DNA of 12,351 nucleotides from Coprothermobacterota bacterium. GTDB lineage: Bacteria > Caldisericota > JANLFM01. Under the pieces are notes generated by a model that saw nothing but the letters and a program-made list of their open reading frames with translations, made no database searches and was not told the DNA's origin. Numbering within the stretch: the first letter of the stretch is position 1; each line of letters opens with the position of its first letter. The stretch is from NCBI GenBank assembly GCA_026389415.1, contig JAPLHX010000069.1, positions 1 through 12,351 of the forward strand, given 5' to 3'. Both the position numbers and the translations under genes were made by a program. Of this stretch, positions 1-5,943 are shown piece after piece.

Positions 1-205
1 AGGCAATCACAAGAATCGGAAGGTTCGTTTCTGTCTCTTGAAACACGAGAGATTTGGCGATCTGAGCGACTGCACACCCAATGCTATCAGCGGCCTCTTG
101 CGCAGTCCTGGTGGAACTGGGTAGCTCCTGAACCTCAAAGGAGAAGCCCTTTGCGAAAAGGAAATCCTGTACACGTTTTACGCTATCACTTAATTTTGAT
201 GCCAT
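1..205 (-). CDS. YbaK/EbsC-family aminoacyl-tRNA deacylase, N-terminal part
   Basis: The gene starts at the ATG at 203-205 on the minus strand and runs off the window at base 1, so only about 68 N-terminal residues are visible. An AAAGGAA ribosome site lies 7 bases upstream of the ATG. The peptide contains VQELPSSTRTAQEAA followed by QIAKSLVF, the pattern at the start of the YbaK/ProX/EbsC fold. Proteins of this family hydrolyse mischarged tRNAs (for example Cys-tRNAPro or Ala-tRNAPro) in the cytoplasm, either as free-standing proteins or as editing domains. The exact substrate class cannot be decided because the C-terminal part is missing. The gene looks intact and housekeeping-like, and probably marks the chromosomal side of this accessory region. 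Confidence 0.8.
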   Translation of the reverse strand, partial: MASKLSDSVKRVQDFLFAKGFSFEVQELPSSTRTAQEAADSIGCAVAQIAKSLVFQETETNLPILVIA

Positions 206-499
206 AATTTTGTTCCTTTGGAAAATATTACGTCACGGGTCACGCGCGGCTGCACAGCCACCCAAAACCGCTGAGAGGGTGCTACGAGCTAGCCCACGAC
301 GCCTGGCCGCGCCCCTCCGGCTCCTACATCCGCCTGGACCGTTCCGACGGGTATCCTGCGTTGCGGCCGGGCGACTCTATTGTAACCCCATCGACTCCCA
401 AACCGATGAGACGATCCGCGAGCGAAACAGCTTCTGCTGGGGCTGGTGGGGTCGGCGGTTGGCTTCGGTTTTGACCCTAGGTTTTCATTGACTGTCAGG
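206..499. other. GC-rich stretch without a convincing gene
   Basis: About 290 bases separate the deacylase start from the first REP palindrome. Several frames are open on both strands, but none has a start with a ribosome site or a recognisable product. One plus-strand frame after the TAA near 206 stays open for over 80 codons without an ATG and reads partly protein-like (YELAHDAWPRPSGSYIRLD), so this may be a decayed gene fragment. The G+C content is visibly higher than in the mazEF genes beside it. Confidence 0.5.
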
Positions 500-526
500 A
501 ATAATTGGGGACTGTCCCCAATTATT
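500..526. repeat. REP-like palindrome, copy 1 (perfect)
   Basis: A perfect 12-bp inverted repeat, AATAATTGGGGA and TCCCCAATTATT, encloses a CTG loop. It ends one base before the mazF stop codon (527-529), so it would form a strong hairpin at the end of the mazEF transcript. The preceding CTGTCAGG is shared, as CTGTCAAG, with copy 4. Such GGGGAC/GTCCCC palindromes are typical substrates of REP-associated tyrosine transposases, and a remnant of one lies at 5936-6163. Confidence 0.85.
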
Positions 527-856
527 CTAGAATGCAAACAGCCGCTGTAAGGTGGAAATGACCTTCAATTGGGTTTCTGAATCGAGCGTACCAAGGCGTT
601 TGATCAATCGCGTTTTGTCTATTGTTCGTATCTGATCCAGGACGATATACCCCGTTTTTTTCTGAAATTCGCATGATATTCGTGTGGGATAATCTTTCCC
701 GGCAGTCGTCATTGGGGCAACGATGACGGTTCGGATATATCGATTCATTTCATCCGGCGAAATGATCAAACAAGGTCGTGTATTCTGAATTTCAGAACCT
801 ACCGTAGGATCAAGATTGATCAAGTACACATCGAAGCGATTTGCTACCATTGCCAT
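527..856 (-). CDS. mazF: MazF/PemK-family endoribonuclease toxin
   Basis: This 109-aa protein has the full MazF pattern: RFDVYLINLDPTVGSEI near the N-terminus, then NTRPCLIISPDEMN and VIVAPMTT. The length is normal for the family. MazF proteins are sequence-specific ribonucleases that cleave mRNA or other RNAs when the labile antitoxin is lost. The ATG at 854-856 lies inside the end of mazE (13-bp overlap) with no good ribosome site, so translation is probably coupled to the antitoxin; a second in-frame ATG follows two codons later. The stop codon abuts REP copy 1, which may act as terminator or 3' protective hairpin. The target sequence cannot be inferred from the protein alone. Confidence 0.93.
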   Translation of the reverse strand: MAMVANRFDVYLINLDPTVGSEIQNTRPCLIISPDEMNRYIRTVIVAPMTTAGKDYPTRISCEFQKKTGYIVLDQIRTIDKTRLIKRLGTLDSETQLKVISTLQRLFAF

Positions 857-1098
857 TCTGTTGCATCCCAGGCATTTGCAATAGTCTCGTTACTGTCTAT
901 CAACATGTCGTGACCATTTTTGGCCATTGTTCTGAAGGTCTTATCCCAACCGGGCCTTGGATTTGAAATCGGGCGAATAATGATTTGGGTTTTTTCCACC
1001 TCAAGCTCGACGTCATCGGTAATTCCAGTTTGGTCAAGCAATGGTTTTGGAATCCGAATCCCCTGGGAATTGCCAATTTTTATCACGCGCACCCTCAT
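844..1098 (-). CDS. mazE: MazE antitoxin, AbrB/SpoVT fold
   Basis: This 84-aa protein begins MRVRVIKIGNSQGIRIPKPL, the swapped-hairpin AbrB-type DNA-binding domain of MazE, with a hydrophilic C-terminal tail (about residues 50-84) of the kind that wraps around MazF. A strong GGAGG ribosome site lies 8 bases upstream of the ATG at 1096-1098. It is the first gene of the pair, as usual, and its end overlaps mazF. A sigma-70-type promoter with an overlapping palindrome lies just upstream (1131-1159), which fits autorepression by MazE or the MazEF complex. The antitoxin neutralises the toxin and is normally degraded by Lon or Clp proteases. Confidence 0.92.
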   Translation of the reverse strand: MRVRVIKIGNSQGIRIPKPLLDQTGITDDVELEVEKTQIIIRPISNPRPGWDKTFRTMAKNGHDMLIDSNETIANAWDATEWQW

Positions 1099-1130
1099 CC
1101 TTTTACCTCCTTCACCGAAACAGTGATCAC

Positions 1131-1159
1131 ATTGTAATTACATTGATCGCAACGGTCAA
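1131..1159 (-). promoter_or_regulatory. mazEF promoter with overlapping operator palindrome
   Basis: On the minus strand TTGACC (1154-1159) and TACAAT (1131-1136) are separated by exactly 17 bases, a good sigma-70 promoter 30-60 bases upstream of mazE. The perfect palindrome TGTAATTACA (1133-1142) covers the -10 region, and a second one, GTGATCAC (1123-1130), lies just downstream. Both are plausible binding sites for autorepression by MazE/MazEF; this is inferred from position. Confidence 0.65.
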
Positions 1160-1187
1160 GGCATGATTATCCACTGAATAGTTGGCG

Positions 1188-1358
1188 CTACACAACGTGT
1201 AATTCGGCATTAGCAAGGTTTCCTGATTCCACTTCAGACGTGTGGCCGGGAATAGCCACGACGTTTTTCTCAACGTCCGGATAGAGGAGGTCGAGTTGCT
1301 TCTGGATGTCTAGGGTCAACTCGAGGGCTGTGACAATGCGGCAATAGGTGCGGATATC
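1188..1358 (-). pseudogene. C-terminal remnant of a large DNA methyltransferase / type IIG- or ISP-like R-M enzyme
   Basis: A minus-strand frame without any start codon is open for 56 codons up to a TAG at 1188-1190. It reads RTYCRIVTALELTLDIQK, then QLDLLYPDVEKNVVAI, an amphipathic helical pattern. This resembles the last segment of type IIG/ISP restriction-modification proteins, which often end in a helix of the form HYQRIVxALxETIxLMxEID. The match is from memory of the family and not proven. The open frame fades into a short tandem repeat at 1361-1394. It lies on the same strand as, and downstream of, the truncated N-terminal nuclease domain at 4263-4721, so the two could be the ends of one disrupted gene. 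Confidence 0.4.
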
Positions 1359-1360
1359 AC

Positions 1361-1394
1361 GCGAATTGCGAGTTGCGAGTTTCGGATTGCGAGT
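1361..1394. repeat. short degenerate tandem repeat (GCGAGTT-type)
   Basis: Successive units GCGAATT, GCGAGTT, GCGAGTTTCG and GATTGCGAGT form an imperfect repeat of about 7 bases. It sits exactly where the coding signal of the C-terminal R-M remnant stops and about 35 bases before REP copy 2, so it may mark a rearrangement breakpoint. Similar TTGCGAGTT strings are common as intergenic filler in some bacterial genomes. Confidence 0.5.
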
Positions 1395-1428
1395 AAAAAG
1401 CCATACTGCCGAGCTGAGCTGCGTTGAG

Positions 1429-1455
1429 AATAATCAGTGGCTGTCCCCAATTATT
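1429..1455. repeat. REP-like palindrome, copy 2 (one arm degenerate)
   Basis: The right half, CTGTCCCCAATTATT, is identical to copy 1. The left half, AATAATCAGTGG, has diverged so that only the outer arms still pair. The TAA stop of the 150-aa gene (1451-1453) lies inside the repeat, so the repeat itself supplies that gene's stop codon. Confidence 0.8.
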
Positions 1456-1903
1456 TCCCATGTTTTCCGGAGAGGGTACGTTTTCCGGCGCGGAACACCT
1501 TCATGGATAAGCTCACATTAGCCTTCACGGCGATGCTAAAAGACATCGACCAGGCCAGCGTAACTCGCAGCTTCCTAGACTCGTCGGCGAACTCCCATTC
1601 ATAGGTGCGATCCTCGTCCCCCTGCGCCATGGTATGATGCGCTTCATGTGCCTTCATTGACTTGACTATCTTGTCCGTGCCCAGGTAGTAGAAATCCGCA
1701 TCGAGAATGGGATTGCCTTGGCCGTCGAGGTCTTTCCAGTCGAGTCGGAGGCAGATTCGATAGCTGCCGCACACGAAAGGCTCGAAGAAGTGACAAATGC
1801 TACGAGGCCTAGTAGAGAGTTCCTCAATCTTGCCTGTCGATAGGTCCATAGCGCTAGCGTGCACCAGTCCCGATCGCAGATCCTCTTTCGTTAGCGGGCT
1901 CAT
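1451..1903 (-). CDS. hypothetical protein, 150 aa
   Basis: I do not recognise this protein. It is probably real: an ATG at 1901-1903 is preceded by a good GGAGG ribosome site and the frame is open for 150 codons. The sequence is rich in charged and aromatic residues, has no signal peptide or clear membrane segment, and looks like a soluble mostly-beta protein (for example TYEWEFADESRKLRVTLAW). Its stop codon comes from the inserted REP copy 2, so the natural C-terminus may have been altered or cut by the insertion. It lies on the same strand as the R-M operon, about 260 bases downstream of it, with no promoter that I can identify. No function is proposed. Confidence 0.6.
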   Translation of the reverse strand: MSPLTKEDLRSGLVHASAMDLSTGKIEELSTRPRSICHFFEPFVCGSYRICLRLDWKDLDGQGNPILDADFYYLGTDKIVKSMKAHEAHHTMAQGDEDRTYEWEFADESRKLRVTLAWSMSFSIAVKANVSLSMKVFRAGKRTLSGKHGK

Positions 1904-2165
1904 GATTGCCTCCTGACGGATCTGAATAAGATGTGGATTTCTTGATTCCTGTCCATATCATGCGCCTTAGGTTTTTCTGAAGGCATGTTCATGCCGTTGC
2001 AGCTCCGCAGGATTTGCCGCCTGGGTAGAACCGTCGGTTGGTTTCAGTTCGCGGTCCCGATTGAATGGATTGGTAACCAACGAAGAAAGCACTGAAAGAT
2101 GGCACAAACAAAGAGATACAAGGTACCATGAGCGGATAAAGCGAACGGGAACAGATAGAAGTGAT

Positions 2166-3071
2166 TTAATGAAGCCATTCTAGATTATGAGAAATCAGTA
2201 ACTCAGTCATCTTAGCATGATGGGTGTTCTTCATTGCGACGGACTTTACTTCAAATGAATAGCGACTTGCGAGATCTCGAACATCAGGCGAATCATCATA
2301 GGTCAAGAGGATGTCTCCGACTACTCGCGTTGCTGTCGAAAAAAGATATTCATGGTCAATTTCGTGGTGTGTGTAAAGGCGTTTACCAGCACGCTTGCCG
2401 TTAGCTCCGCCCGCCGTATATGGTGGGTCTACAAAGAATGCAGTGTGATTACTTCGGGTATAATCCTGCATGACCGCAATTCCGTCACCAAATATAAAAG
2501 TGATCTTGTCTCGAATGCACTCTATTGCCCTGATACGTTTCGCCAAAGTCTCAGGATACCAGCGAGATTTGATGCCCTTTCCATTTTCACCATTCTTAAT
2601 CAAGGCCGAACCGGGAGCTAAAATGCCGCCATGAAATGTGCGGTTTTTTATTATCGTTCGAAAAGCCTCCTCGCGACTATCGTTTGGCTCCAAAGAAAGA
2701 ACTTCCATTACGCTTGGCAACGTAACATCAAAATTCAGTATACGCTCAGCAAGCCATTCCGCTTCACCCCCGAGAATAGTTTGCCATACTGCTGCAACTT
2801 GCTTATCCAATTCGACCAAGATCACATGCTCCGCTAGTCCCTCAAAAGCCACAGTAAGGCCAACAATTCCCCCACCTACAAATGGCTCAAGAAAAACAGA
2901 AGGACGCTTGTCCAAACTCGTAAGCCACTGACGGATGCATGGAATAAGCCATGTCTTCCCACCGGGATATCTAAAAGGGCTTCGCTGAGGAACAGATGCT
3001 ACATTCACGACATGCTCCGACACCGGGGTGTCGAAGAATGTTATCTGATAGCCAATATTAGAAGGGTGCAC
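2166..3071 (-). CDS. D12-class (Dam-like) DNA adenine N6-methyltransferase
   Basis: This 301-aa protein carries the motifs of the D12/Dam family in alpha order: PFRYPGGK (residues 32-39), LEPFVGGG (61-68, SAM binding), the family-typical stretch around NRTFHGGILAPGSALIKNG (143-161), and catalytic DPPY (215-218). These enzymes transfer a methyl group from SAM to adenine N6 and protect DNA from the cognate nuclease. Translation most likely starts at GTG 3069-3071, because a GGAGGT ribosome site lies 6 bases upstream inside the end of the nuclease gene. The two genes overlap by 14 bp, with the nuclease first. The adenine specificity implies that the recognised site contains A, unlike GC-only NotI. 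The target itself cannot be read from the sequence. Confidence 0.93.
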   Translation of the reverse strand: MHPSNIGYQITFFDTPVSEHVVNVASVPQRSPFRYPGGKTWLIPCIRQWLTSLDKRPSVFLEPFVGGGIVGLTVAFEGLAEHVILVELDKQVAAVWQTILGGEAEWLAERILNFDVTLPSVMEVLSLEPNDSREEAFRTIIKNRTFHGGILAPGSALIKNGENGKGIKSRWYPETLAKRIRAIECIRDKITFIFGDGIAVMQDYTRSNHTAFFVDPPYTAGGANGKRAGKRLYTHHEIDHEYLFSTATRVVGDILLTYDDSPDVRDLASRYSFEVKSVAMKNTHHAKMTELLISHNLEWLH

Positions 3072-3933
3072 CTATGACCTCCGTATCTGGCGAGTGATTG
3101 TTATCCAGTTTTTCATCAACCTTTTCTTGAAGGACTTCAACAAAATCTCTCACATTGCCGGGTTCGGAACGTGTAATTTTTTCCAGACTTTCAGTGAACT
3201 TGGTATAAACGGCTTTCCACCGCTTCAAAGAAAAGGAATCGCATTTTTTATCGTGAACCAAGTCGTACACAAGCCAAGCAATGTCTGCACGTTCTGGCTC
3301 GATTTCCTGCAATGTCGGTAAAGTATTGAAGAAACCTCGGTTCAAAGCAACCGCTGTTTTCTTGCCCCATGCTTTGAGTATTCCGCCTTTGAAGATTAGC
3401 TGTGGAGCGAGCCTCTTGCGTGAAGACGAAAGGTAATCTGGCTTGGGATAGTTTGGGCGTGCACTCCAGTCCATCTTGGTCCGTTCTTCTGGTGCTTCCA
3501 TATAATGCTCGAAGGGATTGCGGACATTTCCTGAAATGTAAACTGCTTGCACTTCAAGAGCACCAAAACCGATGACTTTCCCGCGATCATTGTACGAGCA
3601 GAGAGCGACGTCAATGTTACCAGCTGATTTTCCGTATTTGTCCTTCAGTCTCACCTCTATCAACGTCGTCCATTTCGAGCCTTTGGGAAAGAAGAATGAT
3701 GCAGCATCTTCAGCTATCAACCACTGTTCACGGAACCGAATCGGACAGGTGATAACGACGTCTGTTCCGTCGTATATACTGCAAACTCCAAGAGGCTTGT
3801 TGGCCTTGTCCTTGGTGCACTTTGGCACCTTATTCCCAAACCGACAAAGTGCATTAGCTCGGCAATGCTCGGCTTCAGATGAAAGGTTGGTAGTTGGAAA
3901 ACCGAAGACCTCGGCAAGTGGCTGTTTAATCAT
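3058..3933 (-). CDS. NotI-family type II restriction endonuclease
   Basis: This 291-aa protein has four N-terminal cysteines, C24, C30, C39 and C51 (the third within NKVPKCTKDK), in the arrangement of the NotI family, where four Cys hold an iron ion next to the DNA-binding face. The nuclease core follows: GNIDVAL with D108, then GALEVQAV with E127 and Q129. This is a PD-(D/E)XK variant in which Gln replaces Lys, as I recall for NotI. The C-terminal 80 residues are helical. The partner gene is a downstream, overlapping adenine methyltransferase, which supports a type II restriction role. Upstream of the ATG at 3931-3933 there is only a weak GGGGA ribosome site 7-8 bases away, which may keep nuclease levels low. 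No controller (C) gene is visible. Specificity is unknown. Confidence 0.85.
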   Translation of the reverse strand: MIKQPLAEVFGFPTTNLSSEAEHCRANALCRFGNKVPKCTKDKANKPLGVCSIYDGTDVVITCPIRFREQWLIAEDAASFFFPKGSKWTTLIEVRLKDKYGKSAGNIDVALCSYNDRGKVIGFGALEVQAVYISGNVRNPFEHYMEAPEERTKMDWSARPNYPKPDYLSSSRKRLAPQLIFKGGILKAWGKKTAVALNRGFFNTLPTLQEIEPERADIAWLVYDLVHDKKCDSFSLKRWKAVYTKFTESLEKITRSEPGNVRDFVEVLQEKVDEKLDNNHSPDTEVIGAPF

Positions 3934-4014
3934 ACTATTGTCCCCACTTGGGATAGGTTATTTCACAGCGCATATGCAATCGCAGGAAAGAATTCCTCAT
4001 GCTCTCACCGCATA

Positions 4015-4266
4015 TCATGTTAAAACCCGAGCAACATCGTCATGGAGGTGTCGTAAGCTGATGTCGCTCGGTTCGCCTTCGCTAGCTTTATTGACAGCAA
4101 TGACGGTGTGTTCCCTTTCCTTTTCATGCTCCCGATTTGTGCGCGTGATTTGGCTCTCGACAGCCATTCCAGCCTCGGACCAGGGGTCGTCGGGAAGCAA
4201 CCGGCGTTGAATCATGTAAACCGTGGCCAACGAGCTGGTTTCGATGTTGTTTCCGTTATGATTCAT
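4015..4266 (-). CDS. hypothetical small protein, 83 aa
   Basis: The ATG at 4264-4266 overlaps the TGA of the upstream nuclease fragment (ATGA overlap), which suggests coupled translation. The product is very hydrophilic, with charged stretches such as RTNREHEKEREH, and has no recognised domain, signal peptide or membrane segment. It could be a true small gene or simply a frame left open by the rearrangement that cut the nuclease gene. It ends 82 bases before the NotI-like gene. Confidence 0.4.
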   Translation of the reverse strand: MNHNGNNIETSSLATVYMIQRRLLPDDPWSEAGMAVESQITRTNREHEKEREHTVIAVNKASEGEPSDISLRHLHDDVARVLT

Positions 4267-4721
4267 GTTCTCTTCCTCCCTGGTTCCTCATATTCATCTA
4301 ACATCAGCGGTGACTGGCGGTCAACCCAGGGCCGGGCGGCAAGGACCGTCTCCACTCGCTCGCCGTCCCGGTACAGCCGGAATTCCAGGAAGTTGGTCAG
4401 AATGAGGTTGGGGAATGTGGAGCGGTAGCGCTTAAGTTGTTCGGACTCCTCGATCACGTCCAGCCGATCTTCCGTCGGCTTCTTAGCTTCGACATAGCCA
4501 ATGATGCGGTCCGTGCCATTCCAGAGACGAAAATCGGGGTTCCCAGCATCGATGGGCTTTGGAAGGGTGGTGACGTGCACATGCGCCCGCCCGGTCGCTT
4601 GGGCTATAACTGTCAGCATTTCGGCAAGCGTCTGGTAGAAGCTTTCCTCCCTTGCGTCGCCTTGCAGGGCCACGGCGGAAAGCTCTTTGATGTATTTAGT
4701 GAATACTGGTCTATCGCTCAT
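4263..4721 (-). pseudogene. truncated N-terminal nuclease domain of a type IIG/ISP-like R-M enzyme
   Basis: The 152 residues begin with YIKELSAVALQGDAREESF, then contain NPDFRLW and IGYVEAKKP. The D...ExK set is a PD-(D/E)XK nuclease site, and the following SEQLKRYRSTFPNLILTN and FLEFRLYRDGE are typical of the N-terminal domain of large single-chain restriction-modification proteins (about 900-1100 aa). Here the frame stops shortly after this domain (MLDEYEEPGRKRT), so the methyltransferase and target-recognition parts are missing. Isolated nuclease domains of this kind are occasionally annotated as stand-alone genes, so it may still be expressed. A possible ribosome site (AGGGA) precedes the ATG at 4719-4721. 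The start lies only 19 bases after the truncated attC box of the methyltransferase cassette. Confidence 0.7.
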
Positions 4722-4739
4722 CTTGTCCCTATTTCTGCC

Positions 4740-4746
4740 GTTAGGC
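4740..4746 (-). repeat. attC R''-type box (GCCTAAC) at the end of a gene cassette, rest of site missing
   Basis: On the minus strand the methyltransferase gene ends GCC TAA C, so its stop codon lies inside a GCCTAAC box identical to the outer box of the full attC at 5456-5574, including the preceding TGC. Overlap of the stop codon with the first attC box is common in integron cassettes. No matching GTTAGGC follows downstream, so the attC of this cassette is truncated and fused to the leader of the R-M fragment. Confidence 0.6.
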
Positions 4747-5427
4747 GCACTTTGTTAGCTGGATCCGTAGCCAAGCAGGAAACCCTCCCAAACTTATCTG
4801 ACCTATTGTGTAACTTCCAGCAAAGCTCGTTCGCTTTATAATGTCGACTATTTCACTCGTTCGATAGGTCATCCGCAGTTGTCTCATCAAGAAGATAGGC
4901 GTTACCAGCCTTCGAACCAAGCTCTCCCCTGCAAGATTAGTCTTCAAAGCTTCCCGCACTTGACTGTCGTTGAAGTCTTGATACGTTTCATAGAGATATG
5001 CTGACCGGTCTTTCTTCATGATGCGAAATACTTCCTCGAGGCATTTTTCTGGGTTGTCCCATAGGTAAAAACTGCCCGTACAGGTGACAATATCAAAGAA
5101 ATCATCCACATAGTTGGTATGCCGGACATCTCCGCACTGAATGTTGACGTTAATGCCCGTCAAGTTTTTCCTGGCGAGTTGAACCATTGCCTCGGAAATA
5201 TCAAGTCCAAAGAGCTCAATACTTGAGTTTAACTGATGGACTTCGAACAGTAACTTTCCTGGCCCTGTTCCAATATCCAACAATCTTCCGTGCTCAATTC
5301 TGGATACCAAGTCACGCGCAATTTCTTGGTGCTGGCGTTCAATAGCTCTTGTTTGTGTCAGGTTGTTGTACAGTCTCGCGGCAAAACCGGGAAGACTGAC
5401 AAAGCTTTCTTGGCCTCTGCTTTTCAT
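4741..5427 (-). CDS. class I SAM-dependent methyltransferase carried as an integron gene cassette
   Basis: This 228-aa Rossmann-fold methyltransferase has motif I DIGTGPG (51-57), the acidic SAM-ribose residue in GLDIS (D76), motif II at CGD (98-100) and a motif IV-like TCTGSFYLW (116-124). This is the small-molecule (UbiE/Methyltransf_11) type; the substrate is not apparent. The ATG at 5425-5427 has an AGGAGAAG ribosome site and follows the attC crossover box by only 28 bases. There is thus no room for its own promoter, as expected for a cassette read from an external promoter. Its stop codon lies in the next GCCTAAC box. Cassette methyltransferases can act on antibiotics, metabolites or other substrates, and nothing here selects among these. 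Confidence 0.85.
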   Translation of the reverse strand: MKSRGQESFVSLPGFAARLYNNLTQTRAIERQHQEIARDLVSRIEHGRLLDIGTGPGKLLFEVHQLNSSIELFGLDISEAMVQLARKNLTGINVNIQCGDVRHTNYVDDFFDIVTCTGSFYLWDNPEKCLEEVFRIMKKDRSAYLYETYQDFNDSQVREALKTNLAGESLVRRLVTPIFLMRQLRMTYRTSEIVDIIKRTSFAGSYTIGQISLGGFPAWLRIQLTKCA

Positions 5428-5455
5428 ACTTCTCCTGCTTCTCCTGCGGATGTGC

Positions 5456-5574
5456 GCCTAACGATATGCGTCAGCCACGCACAAGTCGCGCCGACCAACC
5501 AAGACAACGACTGCGCTCAATACCGTTCGCTAACAGGCGCGCGCATTCGCGTCGGCTGGATGCCAATGTTAGGC
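5456..5574 (-). repeat. integron attC recombination site (about 119 bp)
   Basis: The outer boxes GCCTAAC (5456-5462) and GTTAGGC (5568-5574) fit the RYYYAAC/GTTRRRY consensus and are exact complements. The inner boxes GCGTCAGCC (5468-5476) and GGCTGGATGC (5554-5563) also pair, with one unpaired G and one G-T pair; a lone extrahelical base is a hallmark of folded attC sites. The extra base falls in the box that is L'' when read on the minus strand, so the cassette direction is minus, the same as the methyltransferase gene that follows. The loop of about 77 bases between the inner boxes contains further GC-rich pairing. The site would belong to the preceding cassette, whose gene is decayed. Confidence 0.8.
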
Positions 5575-5615
5575 ACAATTTCCTTTTGGTTTTGCATTTT
5601 CGTCTCTATGTAGTC

Positions 5616-5807
5616 TTATTCGAATACTACTTTACCTGCCCCTGCTTCTTTGGTAAGTCTCTCGAACAAGCTTCTTTGATAACCATTGAATAAAACGTCA
5701 AACTTTTTCAACCGATATGACGAATGCTGCCAATAGTCGAGAGAACCTATCCTTACCCGTCTGGCACTCAAATGCCCTTCAGTCCATCCTGCATCTGCAC
5801 AACAAAT
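5616..5807 (-). pseudogene. possible remnant of the preceding gene cassette
   Basis: A minus-strand frame of 63 codons ends in TAA 42 bases before the attC outer box. It reads protein-like (DYWQHSSYRLKKFDVLFNGYQ, split here as DYWQHSSYRLKK then FDVLFNGYQRSL) but has no ATG or GTG start, only a TTG. Just upstream another frame reads DEFDEFVVQMQDGLKGI, so a frameshift may separate two halves of one gene. The plus strand also has an open frame here (from the ATG at 5717), so strand assignment rests on position relative to attC. No family is recognised. Confidence 0.3.
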
Positions 5808-5820
5808 TCATCGAACTCAT

Positions 5821-5925
5821 CCGAGTTCTAAACAGGCAGATCGGATCGATTCTATTATATTCTATCGGTTTGCCGGCGAAGGGATCGTCGAGATAGCGAA
5901 GGTAGAAGTGGAGATGAAGAATTAG
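5821..5925 (+). pseudogene. possible ParE/RelE-like toxin C-terminal remnant
   Basis: A plus-strand frame reads RIDSIIFYRFAGEGIVEIAK and ends at a TAG that belongs to REP copy 3. The pattern resembles the last two strands of ParE toxins (HxIFYRxxxxGIVEIxRVLHxxMD). The start, the helical first half and the LH pair are absent, so it would be a fragment. The opposite strand is also open here, and the identification is tentative. Confidence 0.27.
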
Positions 5926-5943
5926 GGACAGCTACTCATTTTT
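5917..5943 (-). repeat. REP-like palindrome, copy 3
   Basis: Read on the minus strand, this 27-mer matches copy 2 at 22 of 27 positions; GCTGTCCC in the centre is unchanged. It overlaps the stop codon of the transposase remnant (TGA at 5936-5938) and also supplies the TAG of the plus-strand ParE-like remnant. With copy 4 in inverted orientation it brackets a 325-bp segment. Confidence 0.7.

Noticed and set aside
210..537. Overlapping ORFs on both strands in the GC-rich region before mazF
   Set aside because: Neither has a ribosome site. One runs into the REP palindrome and the mazF stop, and products are low-complexity Arg/Pro/Gly-rich.
1361..1394. Possible CRISPR-like short repeats
   Set aside because: The units are about 7 bases and contiguous, with no spacers. 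No cas genes or longer regularly spaced repeats occur in the window.
3572..4210. Plus-strand ORF of 212 aa antisense to the NotI-like gene and the 83-aa ORF
   Set aside because: It overlaps a well-supported nuclease gene over half its length, has no ribosome site and shows no protein-like pattern. It is an antisense shadow.
5290..5693. Plus-strand ORFs of 107 and 75 aa across the attC site
   Set aside because: They cross the inverted-repeat attC and the start of the methyltransferase gene, and have no ribosome site or homology pattern.
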